A stretch of 64,000 nt of DNA from Guyanagaster necrorhizus (GCF_019112545.1 NW_025064929.1:24526-88525), one strand, 5' to 3'; positions 22,843 through 35,879 are shown, counted from the stretch's first letter. Notes: generated by a model not told the origin, from the sequence alone. Program-made: numbers and translations.

Positions 22843-22899
22843 GGAGTTGGCTTTCTTGTCAGGTTATATGCTGGCATTTACTGCCTTCTGTCAAAGTCA

Positions 22900-23820
22900 T
22901 ATCTTGTTTATCTCAATGATCTGATTCTTCCATGCATCATACCCCTTCAGAATATTAGTGCTGATGTCTGAGATCATCTTTATATACAAGATGGAGATGC
23001 TGAGTTTTAAATACTTGACCATCCTTCTATTGTTGTTGGTACTGTCTCAGACTCCAGCCAGCATTCTCAATTGTTCTAGTTCATCAAAGTACTCACTGGT
23101 GACTTTGTCTCCTGCCATCCATAGTTTCTTCATTTTATTCTTGTGTACTTCTTAGATAGCTGAATCAATGAATTTGTTGCATACCATCTGTTTGAAGACT
23201 GGCCATGAAGAGAACCAATAGTGTTGCTAGGTGGAGAAGTAGAAGGAAGGGGAAATAAGCATCCATCAGTGCTTGGCCTTGCTCTTGAAGTATGAGGTGG
23301 CAAATGCTACCTTGTTTATGTTGGTTTCTAGATATACAATGTATACTTTGAAGTATTGTTCACAGTTGATGAGGAACTGGTCAATGTCATCAGATGCCTC
23401 CTTGAAGAGGCAAGGAGTTCATAGCAAGTCAGGTTTGCATTGGAGCATGGTAGTATTAGTGAGTAGGGTGCCTATCAAGTTTGGGTATTCATTGAATAGT
23501 GGTTGATGCTATTCAATTGGCAGTCCAGGGAAGGAATGGAGAGAGTTGTCATTGGTGATGGGGCTTTCTTGTGGACTAGCTTATTTGCACATGATCACTC
23601 TATTCTTGATGGTAAATCCTAGGCAGATGGTCTTGAGATCATCTTTAACTGGATCTTTTCCTGTGCTGCTCTCTTCAGCCTCATTGAGAGGTGGCTGTCT
23701 GCTAAGAAGTTGGCTGCCTCTGCTGGTCCAAGAGTTTCAGAATCTGACTGGCTGGTAGGTTGGCTAGGGCCAGGGGTGTGAATACTGAGTTGCTGTGGAT
23801 CAGATGGATGGAATGGCATA
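22900..23820 (-). pseudogene. M3 Gag capsid domain
   Basis: The minus-strand translation is homologous to the capsid of E1 and M4, including the VHKNKMKK-type stretch near 23130 and a QYFKVYIVYLETNINKV-like segment near 23330. It is broken by stops. Confidence 0.7.
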
Positions 23821-25028
23821 TGAGAATTGGCTTTGGTTAGTTCAGGTTGATGATGCCATATAGACAGCTTGCTTTGGTGCCATGGATGGTATCCATAGCA
23901 TCAGTTGGATGTTGAATTTTGACTTATAGGCCAGCAGATCAGTGAGTAAGTCTTTGGGGTGTCTTTGATTATAGATATCCACTGCATATTTCATGCCTGC
24001 ATACTGTAGAATTTCCCACTGTTTCAGCAGTTCTGATTAATATATAATTGTCCCATATGTAATGTAAGCTACTTGGTGTCATGCTATAAATACATTACCC
24101 TCTCTTCATAGAGATCCTAGTCTTCTTTCTCTGTGTGCCTCTATATTTCTGCCACTAAAACCTCCTTGTTGACATCCTAATTAGTATACTTCATAAAATC
24201 TTCCAACCTAAAAGGACCTTTGTCCTCAACCTCATCATCCTTGGTCATTTTCTCCTCTTTCTTGAGGAGAGAATCATCAGGCTGGTCAAAGATGCTCTCC
24301 ACAACCAGTCAGATGGTTGCTAGGAAGCTGGTCATCACATTGAGTATTTGGTCCAGCCTTATTGCTGCTGGTGATCTGGATGGGTTGTAAAAGAGTGTTT
24401 TCAAGGTCAGGGTGATAGCAAGTGCCTCTATGTGCTCATGCTGCCTCCAGTTCCTCACTATAGACCTTGAAGTTTGCATAGAACTTAAAGTTAAGGAACT
24501 GTTAAGCAATCCTTCTCTCAAGAAATCTTCAGAAGTTGTGATCAGAGATATAGGCATTGAGAGATACTTGAAGCCCATAAGCATTGAGTATGGACTTGGT
24601 GTCCAAATAGAGAGTGTCAGGACTGGGGGTGCAGGCAGCAGGAGAATGATTTCCCCTCCTTGTGGCTTTACTGGCAGTGATGGGGCTGGCTGGTCCTGCC
24701 TATGGGTCAGTCAAGATATTAGACTCCCTAAATAGGGACCAAGTAGACTCTATTTGGAGTTTGTATCTTTCAGAAGAGGTGGAACCCAGATGGGTGGCCT
24801 CACACTTGCACTCCTGTCATTGCCATCTTGCATCTTCTCATTCTTCTTCATATCATTGCTGGGCTTCCACTCTAGCATGCTTGGTGAGTTCCTCTCTAGC
24901 TTGCTCAGGATCAGCCTGAGCTTATTCCTCCTATCACTGCTGCTGCTAGAGAACTGCTGCATCATAATTAAAGGGGACTCTCAGGTCTTAGTCCAGGAAT
25001 ATCCTTTGAATAATTCTATCTTAGGCTG
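23820..25028 (-). pseudogene. M3 Gag N-terminal extension, 3' part
   Basis: This is the proximal part of the long extension. It continues at 59251-60000 beyond M4. The open piece 24309-24584 matches the M1 piece 15273-15755 in layout (VITTSEDFLREGL against VITVSNNSLKEGL). It ends at the GGCTG target duplication (25024-25028). Confidence 0.6.
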
Positions 25029-25477
25029 TGTTAGGCTCAGATGACATATGACTATAATCACATGATAAATAGATGCTGTATTGTGTTTATACAATCACAT
25101 CTGAGTTCACTATTTGTGGATTCTAGCAGTTGTGCCTCAAGGTCAATACTAGTTGACTCAAGATAGAATGGTAGAATTAAAGATAGTTTGAGACTGAGAA
25201 TACATGACATTGTCTATGCTACTTATATACTATTTGTCTCCTAGATAAATATAATACTACTAATTGTGAGCATCTGTGTTATAGTACTCCTTATCCCAGA
25301 GTGTCATGGTTATCTACAAAAGGATGATTGTCTGTTGTCAGAGCATCACTATATGTTATGAGACAATGATTGATATGCTGACTAAGGTTGTCCCACAATT
25401 CTAAGCACTTGTATTAGATGCTCTGACTAAGCATGAATAGGAGTCAAAAAGAAAAAAATTGTAGGAAAATCATAACA
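25029..25477 (-). repeat. M4 3' LTR
   Basis: It begins TGTTAGGCTC and ends CATAACA, with a polypurine tract on its right. It pairs with 58796-59245 by sequence and TSD. Confidence 0.9.
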
Positions 25478-25549
25478 TTACTCTCTTCTTAAGACTATTG
25501 TCTTGATGGCTTAATTTAGGTATAATTCATACTTCTGTATAGCTGTGTC

Positions 25550-26560
25550 CATGTTTATCTGCTGCTCATTGATCCACTGGTTTGATTCTAGACCATATCC
25601 TTTCCAACTGACCAGATAGTCAGTGGTTGTGGTCATACCTCCACCCTGTGCTTTGACCCTGTGGGTTCTATAGTTGAGGATTTGGTTGATTTCATAGTGT
25701 TTCTGATTGTCAATAAGGTTGGAGGGTGAGAGTGGCAGTCATTCTTGGTTGGAAAAAGCAGAGATGATGTATAGTATTAAGAGTGATTTATTGAATATGT
25801 TATGAATGCATTAGTGTAGGGGTAATCAGAGTTTGTAGGCTGATGCACCTATCTTCACAAGGATAGAAAGGAGGCCAGTTCATTTATCAGTGACTTTTTG
25901 CTTTGGACAGGATAGATAGAGATTGGATGTATTCAGCCAGACTTTGTCATTGACTGCATAGTTATAGGCTTGTTGTCAGTGTTTGTTGTATTGGGCCTTT
26001 ATAGTGGCAGCCATCTTTTCTAAGGCTGTCTTTGTTTTAAGATGAATCTTCACCATTTCAGCAGCAAAGTTAGTGGACATGGGCATTAAAGTCTGATGGT
26101 GAGAAGTTTGGAAAATGAGGGGATGTTAGCTATGGTTTATGAAAAAAAGGGTTTTTCCAGTTGCAGTGTGGACCCAGTTGTTATGTTGGAATGCTGTGAG
26201 GGTGAGCCATTCAGTCCAATCATCCTGTTGGTAATTAATCAACATGTGGAGATACTTCTCAACTTCTTGATTGACCTATTCTGTCTGACTATCTGTTTGG
26301 GGGTGATATATGATTGAGGCATTACTGCAGATTTAGAGTAGTCAGTAGAGATCATTGAGGAATTTGGATACAAATTAGAGTCCTCAGTCTGAGATAATAA
26401 CCTGTGGCATAGCATACTTGGCATATACTTTATCCTGAAGGATCTTTGCCCACCCTTTGAAAGAGAGTTCAGTTGAATAGATGATCAGTAAGATGACTCC
26501 TTGAGATATAGAGTTGGCCATTATAGTAGAGAAGGTTGTTTTCTCTTGTAATTCCCTGTT
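25550..26560 (-). pseudogene. M4 chromodomain and internally deleted integrase
   Basis: The chromodomain at about 25560-25720 reads HYEINQILNYRTHRVKAQGGG, then DYLVSWKGYGLESNQW on the minus strand. The integrase core runs on to about 26520. There it joins the RNase H-integrase linker (26469-26765) directly; the H2C2 zinc-binding part present in M3 at 19790-19950 is missing. I infer a deletion of several hundred bases. Confidence 0.75.
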
Positions 26561-26765
26561 CATAGTTTAGTGATATTATGACTCCTTGATCCCATAGGTT
26601 GGATTGTTGGATCATGCTCCTGATTCTGTCATGCATTTTCTCCTCTGTTGACATGATCATTGCCTGAAAATGTTCAGGCCTTAGCAGCACTATTCTGTCA
26701 TTATCTTCTTTCCTCTGATCATGATCCACCCTTTGGCTTAGAAGATCAGCCTTCTTATTCACCAA
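26469..26765 (-). pseudogene. M4 RNase H-integrase linker
   Basis: This is an open stretch of 98 codons (KADLLSQRVDHDQRKEDN, then RPEHFQAMIM). It corresponds to the LSRRADHD segment that follows RNase H in gypsy polyproteins. The E1 equivalent is interrupted by B2. Confidence 0.75.
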
Positions 26766-26769
26766 TCCT

Positions 26770-28080
26770 GCCTTGTGATATAGAGAGGACTGGTATTCAG
26801 ATAGTTCTGTTATCCACTGTGCTTGTTATTGATTAAGCTTCTGCAGAAGTCAGAAATATCATAGGTTTTAGTGATCCATTCAGACTTTGAAGATTTGTGT
26901 GGCTCTGATCAAGTAGTGTCACCACTCAGCTAGAGTGATCATGATGGCTAACAGCTCCTTGTTGTAGATTTTGTAATTTCACTCTGTGACACTCAGGGCC
27001 TTTAAGAGGAATGCAACTGGTTTCCACCTCCTCTTCTGCTCTTGTGATAGTATGGCTCCAATGGTCTCTTCACTAGAGTCTGCCTCTACTTGAAACCATC
27101 CTTCTTCTGTTGGGATAGCCAGAATGACATTCTCGGCCAGGCATCATTTGAGATCATTGAATGCAGCTTGTTGTGACATTCTCCAGGTCCAGAGGGCATT
27201 GCTGATAAGTTGTGTCATTGGCCATACAATCTTGCTGTAATCCCAGATGAATCAGTGATAGAAGTTGGTGAATCCAAGAAAAGATTGTAACTCCTTTTTT
27301 GTCAGCTCTGGCTATTTGACTACTTTTACTACCTTGACAGGATCCATCCATATAATTCTCTTGCTGATGATGACCCCTAGACACTCTATCTCCAGTACTT
27401 CAAACTTGCATTTCTCAGCCTTGAGGAATAACTTGTGCTTCCTCATCAGAGTGAGGATCTAGTGCATGAGTTGTCAATGTTCTTTCTGATCCTTTGATAT
27501 GATCAGAATGTTGTCCAGATAGATAGTCATCCTCTCAGTAGCAATGAGATTCTTGAAGATGTCATTCATCATCTATTGGAAGATTGCTGGAGAGTTAGTC
27601 AGACCAAAGAACATGACTGTCAGTTTGAACAGCCCTCAGTTTGTTCTGAATGCCTGCCTTCCATTCATCCTCTTTTTTTATTCACACATTATTATACTCC
27701 CATCAAACATCAAGCTTGGTATAGGATCATGCCCCCCACAGTTTGTTCATTAATTCAGAGATGAATGGTAAGGGGTATCAGTTCTTAATGGTCATTTTGT
27801 TTAATTTGCAATAATCTTAGACAGGTTGGAGTTTTCCATCCTTCTTCTTAATGAAGAAGAACAGTGATGCCATTGGTGATTTGAAAGGTCAGATTTGTCC
27901 ACTAGTGAGGTTCTTTTCCAAGAACTTATTAAGTTCCTGTTGCTTGATATGACTGAGGGGATATGTTTTGCAATCTAAGTTGGCATTGGCATTGGGTACA
28001 AGTTTGATGGCATGATCTCAGGGCTTCAGAGCAGAAAGTTCATCAAAGCTTTCCTTTGTGAAGAGGTCTTTATAATTGTG
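26770..28080 (-). pseudogene. M4 RNase H and reverse transcriptase, active site YLDN
   Basis: RNase H occupies about 26770-27255 and RT about 27256-28080. On the minus strand the YLDD box reads MTIYLDNILI near 27500, the same Asp to Asn change as in M3. Other RT blocks such as a GLTNSPAIFQ-like segment are recognisable between stops. Confidence 0.8.
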
Positions 28081-28249
28081 TGCTCATTCTAATACCATCT
28101 CTTTGAACATCTTCACCTCCTTGATCTCATTGGTCTTTGCCACCAAGTCATTAGCATAGTGCATGACATGGACATGCAGTGTAGAGTCCACATCTACTGC
28201 CAGTATTATTTCCCCATCCTCCATCTCCTCATCCCATTGATCACTGGGG

Positions 28250-28985
28250 TCAGTGTCTGAGAGAGTGAATGGGATCTTTTGACATTAGCATCATACAAAG
28301 GTTATTTGACTGGTCTTCCAGTTGATAAGAGGGTTATATCAGATCAGCTAATCTTAGCTGAGAAAGAGCTTCTTCATTCCTAATTCAGTAATAGCTAAGT
28401 CAATCCACTCTGAATGATCCCCAATAGTCAGATGGAGTTCAACAAACTTGATAATTGAACCTGCCTGATTTTTTGTTCCATCTGCATTGTACATGGTTAT
28501 TGGAGCTGCAGTGGCTTTAGTGAAGAAATAGTGCCTGTTGATAAAGGCTTGATTGATCAAGCTTCTTGTGCAACCACTGTCAATTAGGGCAGTGACAGTG
28601 AAGGTAGCTTAATTGGTGAGAGTCTGAATTTGCACCTTGGTCATAAGGTCCTGTTCATATGTCTTCTGCTATCATATAAATCTCTTTGGTTCCTAAAGTT
28701 CATCCAGCTATTCTAAGGCTCTCTCTCTTTCTGCTTTCTTCATCCTTTCTATCAGGTTGCTTCCTACTTCACTAGTTCTGATCTGATGAATCCATCCCCT
28801 GAGGATGATAGTGGCTTCTTCTTCTATCTTTGCTTCTTCATGACCTGCCATGTCCATTCAGTCTTGAATGGTTTTAGCCAGCTGTTAGGGGTCTCTCTAT
28901 CTGTTTGGCCTATGGGCGACTGAGTTTGTTGATGTGATTCTTTTGGTGCATCAGTAGAGGGAATAATTTGAGGTATATTTGAATG
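28250..28985 (-). pseudogene. M4 protease and linker to nucleocapsid
   Basis: The open piece 28354-28560 contains NRHYFFTKATAAPITMYNADG, then FVELHLTIGDHSEWIDLAIT, which is collinear with the protease regions of the other elements. The linker to the zinc knuckle is cut by the C1 repeat. Confidence 0.7.
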
Positions 28986-30397
28986 CTGATATGTAGGGTA
29001 CATGTTTGGCCCTATAATTTATAAATTCTGTATAACATACTAGAATATACTAGTAACTGAGGACCATTAGCCAGTAAAAGACTATAGCTGAGGCTCTAAG
29101 CTGATAGTCATGCTAGTCACCAATACTAAGTCTAAAAGGGACTTTGTAAAATAACATGGCCTAAGGATAAAAATTCTAAGTCAGGTTTGAACTTAGAAAA
29201 GTTCTGCACCACACTTTGAAAAATACTAAGTCTAAGTTGGACTTAGAAATAGTATCTCAACTGAGGCCAATTCTACATGCCACTAAGACAAGTATATTCC
29301 AAGACAGCTAGGGGTAATACTATAGCCAGTTGTGAAGTATTGAGTAAAGATAGCATCATCCAGGAGCAGTAAAAAGAGAGACCCAATGATCTGTGACTAG
29401 CACTCTGAGTTTTGACTCAAATGCCTAATTCCAAATTTTCTAGATATCATGTGATCTAAGAGACTTAGAATTGAGAGGAATAGAGTGGATAGGACTGGTT
29501 GACTGGGCCTGACCAGGCCTAATCAATTGAGCTACTAAGAATAACTCAAAGGATTAAAACTCTGGGTAGACAGAAAGGAGTTAGGTACCCACAGGCACTG
29601 TAGGCTTAAAATAAAGCTGTGCAGTGGCCAGGTGGATACAGGCAAGCCTAGGAGAGTCCAGGAGTGCTGCCATTCTGAGATAATGGCATGATTCTGCTTT
29701 AAAACAGAAGAAATACTATTTTGAATGCTTTATTTATAGATTCTGTATCTGTTGTTGATGTATAAAAGAAGGGAGTGGGGGGAAATAGCAGGCAAGCGAC
29801 CCGCCCCCACATTCAGGCCTTCTAGCCCACTGTAGCTAGTCTCTGGGACAATGGATTTTGAGTTCTGCTTCGACTTAGTGATTTATTTAAGTTGCTTTGT
29901 CACTTAAAGAGGATTGGATTGGAATAATAACTGTATTTTAGGTTTCAGATTAATTTGAGTTCCAAACTATAAGGGTTTCAGCATCAGAATACAATTTCTT
30001 CAGTTTTGAGGACTGCTAACCAGCCAAGAGTGCAGCTAGTCAAGCCTAAGTGCTTGATAGACTTAGTATTTGGATTTTGGAGTTTATTGAGTTTTGGAAT
30101 ATTCAAAGTTGATTTGGAGTGCAATTGTGCACTTATTCTAAGTCCTAATTATACTTAAACATTGCCATAAACTACTCTCATGAGTATTGCATCTTTGAAA
30201 GCAAGATAGCATTAAATAACTGTCTTTAGTGACTGTTTCTTTGATTTTTACTTAAGACTGCAAGAGTGCTTCTATCATACTCAAAACAATTGACCTCAAC
30301 TGTATTTGGTGACTGTGTATTGAGTGGTTAGGTGTTGGTGTTTGAGAGTTCATTCCTCATTTGCCTCTCTTAGTCATTTAGCTGTTACTAAGCACAT
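28986..30397 (+). repeat. C1: 1.41-kb repeat, LTR-like, older copy
   Basis: It is 1412 bases, running CTGATATG to AAGCACAT. It is the reverse complement of the 47312-48726 copy. It splits the linker of M4; the flanks GAATG (28981-28985) and TAATG (30398-30402) look like a 5-bp duplication with one change. A TATAAAAG box at 29761-29768 lies mid-element, as in an LTR promoter. There is no coding potential. It has fewer CpGs than C2, so it is probably older. It is most likely a solo LTR of an element not otherwise seen here. Confidence 0.75.
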
Positions 30398-30500
30398 TAA
30401 TGCATGTAAATATTACTGTCTACAGAGGGCATATAAGTCCATCCTATGGCTACTTGTGACATACTAATGAGTCATTTGGCTGATCTAGCAAAATTGCTTG

Positions 30501-30767
30501 CTAGTCAGCCTTATCTTTTACCTCCTCAATTTGAGTGTCTATTCCTAGGTCTTCAAGCTCATCTGCCTCCTTCTGCAGCTCAGCAATCTGAGTCTGAATG
30601 TCTTTCTGAGTTTGTTTCTTCTTCAGACAGTCCCTTGACATATGACCCTTCTGTCTGCAGTTAAAACACTTTTCTTCCTTCTTGAGACAATCTATATCCA
30701 TTGGTTTCTCACTGCCAGTATAGGTCATTCCTGTTCCAGTTTTTTGGGAAGGGGTCAAGGTCATCAT
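30501..30767 (-). pseudogene. M4 nucleocapsid zinc knuckle region
   Basis: This open stretch of 88 codons carries CFNCRQKGHMSRDCLKKK (CX2CX4HX4C) and an acidic coiled-coil-like tail. It lies between C1 on the left and E1 on the right. Confidence 0.85.
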
Positions 30768-30874
30768 ACTGCTCTTTGGTGAAGATCCTCTCCTGATATT
30801 CTTCTCATTTCTGATCTGATGAGGTTTCTTCTGCTTGATTATAATTCTTGCACTAGCTGTCTTCTGCCACAGCC

Positions 30875-31342
30875 TGTTACAATTTTCCTTATTTTATCTT
30901 CTTTTCAATGAGTTAACTCCTATTTATGCTGAGTCAGAGTGCCTAGACCAGTGTTTAAGACTGCAGGATAGGCTTAGTCATCACAACAAGCCTATTTGGT
31001 CATTGTCTTTTGATGTGACAGCATTGCCTAATGATGCACAACAGATCTTTTGTGTACAGTAGCAATGCCCAAGAACAATGAGCACAACAGACTTGACAAT
31101 ATACAATAGGCAGTTGTATAATTAGCTGTAAGATATACTATATATAAGATAGCTCACTCTCACTGATAATCTCCAGCTTTAAGCTAAGGTTTATTCATAC
31201 CATCATCTTGTCAAGCCAATTCTAAGGCCTTGCTGCACAAATGACTAATATTCACATTAAGTGAACTCTGCTGATCCACTTGAAGTGTGAAGTGACAACA
31301 GTTTATCTTGTGTTTATAGTCACATGCTACTTGGGTCTAACA
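30875..31342 (+). repeat. E1 5' LTR
   Basis: It runs TGTTACAATT to GGGTCTAACA. A TATATAAG box lies at 31141-31148, and the self-priming site AGCTTTAAGCTAA is at 31175-31187. Transcription would start between them. Confidence 0.9.
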
Positions 31343-31343
31343 A

Positions 31344-31356
31344 TTAGCTCAAAGCT
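31344..31356 (+). other. E1 primer-binding site
   Basis: TTAGCTCAAAGCT lies one base after the LTR. It is complementary to the LTR site 31175-31187 with one mismatch. The 3' LTR copy of that site has a further change. No match to a tRNA 3' end (TGG-type) is seen. Confidence 0.65.
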
Positions 31357-31579
31357 TCTTCTTTCCTTTTCTTATGCACTATAGTGTGGAGGAAACCAAA
31401 TGCTGTTTATCAATTCATCAGACCTGAACTTTGACTGAGAGTTCTTTGAACTCCTTGCTTTTATCATTAGAACACTATTAGGGTTATTGGTGATCATCCA
31501 GCTGTACCAGAGACACCAGTCAATCACTGTCTGGGCAATCAGACATTATCAAGAATTTCAACATATCCAACAAATTCTA

Positions 31580-33690
31580 TAAAATGTAACCCCTGACTTA
31601 CCCTTACATGATATTCCTGAATCCCAACAAATATTTTATCAGCCTGCCATGAGCCTCTTACTGAAGCTGGGCCTAGTGGCATGCATACAGGGGATGTTCA
31701 AGAAGAAGAAAGACACCAATACTCTCTCTGACTAGCTAGCAGAAACAGGAACCATCAGATCATAGGATTCTGAAACCCTTGGGTCTCTCTCTCTGTCCCC
31801 AACTACAAGGACAAGGATCTCCTGGAAGACTTCTTCAATCAGTCTCCATCCTCTGACCATACCACTGCATCAAAGACCCCTGAGATTGGCAACCATGCTA
31901 GAGATTTCTTTGATTCCCCTTGGGTGGCTCAGGGATCCCACCATGCTAATGCTACAGGACATGACTCACTATATGCAACACCATCCAGAAGCCCAACCCC
32001 TTCCATCCACTCCAGCCACAGTAGCCATGGGGTGAAAGAAAACAATGACATCTCTGATATTATCTTCTCTGAGGGACAAACCACCAAGGGAAGAAACAGA
32101 ATCATACAGAGGTTATTCCCATACTGAGACACCAACCATCCCTTCAACTTTAATGAAGCCTGGCAGCACCATTGGAAAACCTGAGATGAGCAAGCACAAA
32201 CCAACCCTGAGCAGATCAGGGAAGGATATGCAGAGTATGCCAGAGTGGAGGCCAAGTGAGAGGCTGAAACCAAAGAGTACAACTGGCAGCATCAGAAGCA
32301 GCAGTGTGAGGCAGAGGCTGCATACCTTGGAAGCAGATCCTCAGGCTGGTACAAACTCCAGTCTGACCTATCAACTCCTGTCTTTAGAGAGCCTAGCACT
32401 ATAGATACCAACTCATGGGCCTCTGGGCCCTGAGAAGTCCTTACAGCTGATGAAGCCAGAAGCTGAGGAGATGGAGAAATCCCTTCTCCACCTCAGGATG
32501 ATGTCCCTCACACCACCACCTGAGCTATGTCACTCAAATATCTCTCTCTCAGCTGAACCCCCACTCCAGACACCACTCTTAGAGATGATGAGTCTATTCT
32601 CAAACACTATAGGCTACAAGTTCCTCTCAATGCCCACATTCTCACTCATGCACTCAGAGAATTCCTCAGGAGTAGAGTCACCCATCAGTTCCTTGATAAA
32701 AGATTCTACAGAAACTTCTATGTCTATAGTGAGAGACTGGAGGTTGTGTAAGCAGCAGAAAGTAACTGATACAATGTTACTATTGGATCCTGTCTCCAAG
32801 CAACCTATAGCCCAGCCCTAACTCCTTCAAGCCCCATTTCTGAACCCAGCATCCAGCCAGAGCAGCAGATCAATAACAACAGTATGACTGCACAAGAAAG
32901 GGGAGAGTATCTACAACTCACTCATCACCTCCCTCCTCAAGGGTGCAGAGGACAGAGATGATGAGGTCAAGAGAGATGAGAACACTGAAAGTGGCAGAGT
33001 ATCTCATGGTGACAGAAACATTCAATACTTTTATCTGGAAGACACTGATGAGGAAGTGCTGGAGGAGAAGATACAGAGAGCATGAACTGAAGAATACCAG
33101 GAGCTATATAAAGCAGGAGTAACATTTCTATAGCACAATGCCAACTGGTTGGTGTCATGAATAGGACAATTATATATTCATGCTGAACCAGAAGAATGAA
33201 CAGAAATTCTGTGGCACATGGCTACCAGCTATGCTGCTGAACAATATAACCACAATCACCTGGAGAACCAAGTTGGCTTACTACCAGAATATCAACTGCT
33301 GACTCAGCCCCAACCAATGCTTTGGTCTCCACCTGTCACCCCTCAATAGGCTATATATACAGCACTCTGAGTCCAAAGTCAATATTCCTATGCCATCTCA
33401 TCAGAATGATCAATAGCAATACAGCTATCATAATCCCAACCTCAGCCAACATTCTGGCCTGTCAGATATCAAAACTCCTGGACCAGCAAAGGAAGCTGTA
33501 TCCTGGGGGCACAGCCTCTGGCTGACAAAGCCACTGGGAGTGGGAAGGAGCCAATTCAAGATGACTCTGAGGCAGTCAAACTAGGCTTCACAATACATAA
33601 TGGAGTAATTATATGAAGGAAGCCCAGTGGCTGATAATAACACTCTCTACTCCTTTCTCAGACCACCCACCAGGTGGTGATGCTCACTCT
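31580..33690 (+). pseudogene. E1 Gag N-terminal extension
   Basis: About 2.1 kb of Ser/Pro/acidic-rich sequence lies before the capsid. Near 31800-31930 one frame reads DKDLLEDFFNQSPSSDHTT, then IGNHARDFFDS, matching the conserved extension motif. The longest open pieces are 32045-32404 and 32450-32821, partly in other frames. A conserved function is likely from its presence in every element, but no known domain is recognised. Confidence 0.65.
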
Positions 33691-33710
33691 TTGACCAGTG
33701 GCCCAACCTG

Positions 33711-34290
33711 ATGGAGCCCTTATCAGAGAATGCTGCTGTTCCACAGTGTCAACCAGACTTGGTCAGAAAGCCTCACCCCTTTAAAGAAGTGTTCAATGAT
33801 ATTGATCAGCTTCTGATCAACTGCAAACAGTATTTTGAAGCTTATATTGTCTATCTCAGAACAGATATAAATAAGGTCACCTTTGTGGCCTCATATCTAG
33901 AGGACATGGCCAAGACATGGTGGATCTTGATCTCACCAAACTTCCAGTCAGCTATGAGGGCACACTACTGATACCCCCTATGGCTAGTATTCAAGCAAAT
34001 GCTCAATGATAAATTCATTGATCCAGCTATACAGGAGATATATAAACAAAAGATCAAGGAGTATAAGATGGGTGACAAAGCAGCAACAGACTACTTTGAT
34101 GAGTTAGAATGGCTCACCAAACTTGCAGGAATCAGAGGTGACATAGCAAATGATGGGTGAATGGTTGAGGCCCTCAAGAGAGGAGTTCTTGGCTTATATG
34201 TCACAATGATCTCAGCAATCAGGTTCAACATCTCAGTCAGCTATGATAAGTGGAAGGAGTGGATCATTGAGATGTACAAGGAGCAACAAT
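33711..34290 (+). pseudogene. E1 Gag capsid domain
   Basis: The frame opens MEPLSENAAVPQCQPDLVRK, then FNDIDQLLINCKQYFEAYIV and ASYLEDMAKTWWILI. It continues after a stop with FIDPAIQEIYKQKIKEYKMG and DYFDELEWL. This is the retrotransposon Gag capsid fold that forms the virus-like particle. Equivalent blocks occur in all the elements. Confidence 0.8.
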
Positions 34291-34310
34291 GACAAAAGGC
34301 AGAACAGACC

Positions 34311-34664
34311 ATGCTACAAAACAATCAGAAGCTGAATCAACCAAACATGACAGCTTCCAAGACTGGCAACTCATCTGCCCAAAAGTTGGGATCCTCAACA
34401 GCCAATGCATTATACTATGGGACCCAGAAGACAGAGACAGGCACAATGTATATCAGGGCAGGAAAGCCAATAGACATTGACCAAATGAAGAAGGAAGAAA
34501 AGTGCTTCAACTGTGAGCAGAAGAGCCATATAGCCAAAGATTGCCCAAAGAAAAAGCAGACCCAGAAAGACATCCAAGTGCAGATTGCTGAGTTACAGAA
34601 AGAAGCAGAAGAACTTGGTGCAGAGACAAAGGTAGAGGAAGTAAAAGATGAGGCTGACCAGTAA
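34311..34664 (+). pseudogene. E1 nucleocapsid zinc knuckle and linker
   Basis: This open stretch of 117 codons includes CFNCEQKSHIAKDCPKKK, with the CX2CX4HX4C ligands intact. A Glu/Lys-rich helix-like tail follows. It is among the best preserved coding pieces in E1. Confidence 0.85.
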
Positions 34665-34829
34665 GCAATTCTACTGGGTCAGCCATAAAGAACAGTATCA
34701 TGGTAGCTGCTGGATAGACTAATAGTACTCTGTAGGTACTCATATATCTAAATTATCTGTGCATTCAAATATACCCTAATTCTCAACTATCCATACTGCT
34801 TATAAATTGCCAATAAATACTCAAATGCC

Positions 34830-35130
34830 TATAGGCCAAACAGAGGGAGCAACTCCCACTATGTGGCTTAAACCATTCAATACTGAATGGATCTGGAGAG
34901 CCATCTGAGATGCATCAACAGAGAAAGTGGCAAAAGCTATACTCAAAAACTGGATACACAAAACCCAAGCCAAAGAAGTCATTGACAAGACGATTAAAGA
35001 AATAAAGAAGGCAGAAAGGTGCTGGGCTCTGGAATGGCTCAATAAACTCTGTGGACCACAAAGATATGTCTGCTGAACTAAGACAGGAGAATGAGATCTA
35101 ATGATCAAGACCCAAATTGAGACTCTCATG
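34830..35130 (+). pseudogene. E1 linker between nucleocapsid and protease
   Basis: The frame reads WLKPFNTEWIWRAI, a stop, then KAILKNWIHKTQAKEVIDK and IKEIKKAERCWALEWLNKL. The same segment occurs in E2 near 45730-45950 and, antisense, in M1, M3 and M4. It is conserved but has no assigned function; it may be the end of Gag. Confidence 0.6.
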
Positions 35131-35460
35131 AACTGAGTCAGCCACTCTGTCACTATATTAGTTGACAGTGGCTATACAGGAAGCTTGATCAATCGATCAT
35201 TTGTTGAGCAACACCAGTTACCAATCTGGGCCACTGCAGCCCCCATCTCTGTGTACAATGCTAATGGCACCAAAAACTAAGCAGGTTTGATTACTGAATT
35301 TATAGAGCTATGGCTCAAAATTAGAGATCATTCTGAATGAATCAATCTAGCCATCATTGATCTTGAGACTAAAGAGGTATTTTTAGGCTGCAATTGGCTG
35401 ATTAGGCATAACCCTCTGATCAATTGGAAGACCAGAAAAATCATGTTTTTCAGGTGCAAA
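35130..35460 (+). pseudogene. E1 aspartic protease
   Basis: The frame reads TILVDSGYTGSLINRSFVE, then PISVYNANGTKN, then LETKEVFLGCNWLI. The catalytic Asp-Ser-Gly is present, unlike M1 and E2. Stops in place of Gln and Arg codons disable it. Confidence 0.8.
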
Positions 35461-35879
35461 TGCTGGAAACTACTGTTTGAGTTACCTGATAAAGACCTGG
35501 AGGACAGGTAGAACAAAGAAATGGAGAATGGTGAAACAATTCTCACTATGGACATGCAGCAGAAAATTCAAATCCAAGCCATGCATCATGCCAATGATCT
35601 GGCAGCCAAAGCCAATGAAGGAAGGAAGGAAAGGACTTTTGAGGAGATAGTATTTAAGTGGGCCTGAAATTATTAGAACCTGTTTGAAAAAGAAAGCTTT
35701 GATGAGCTTCCCAAATCTAAACTCTGGGATCATGCTATTGAGCTGATCCCCAATGCTAATGCCAATCTGAACTGCAAGACCTATCTGCTGGGCAACAACA
35801 AACAACAGGAACTTGATAAGTTTCTTGATGAAAACCTTTCTAGCACAAGGATTCACCCTTTAAAGTCACTAATAGCTTT

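Noticed and set aside
28986..30397. C repeat as a terminal-inverted-repeat DNA transposon
   Set aside because: The two ends are not inverted copies of each other, there is no transposase, and the ends carry TG...CA. An LTR origin fits better.
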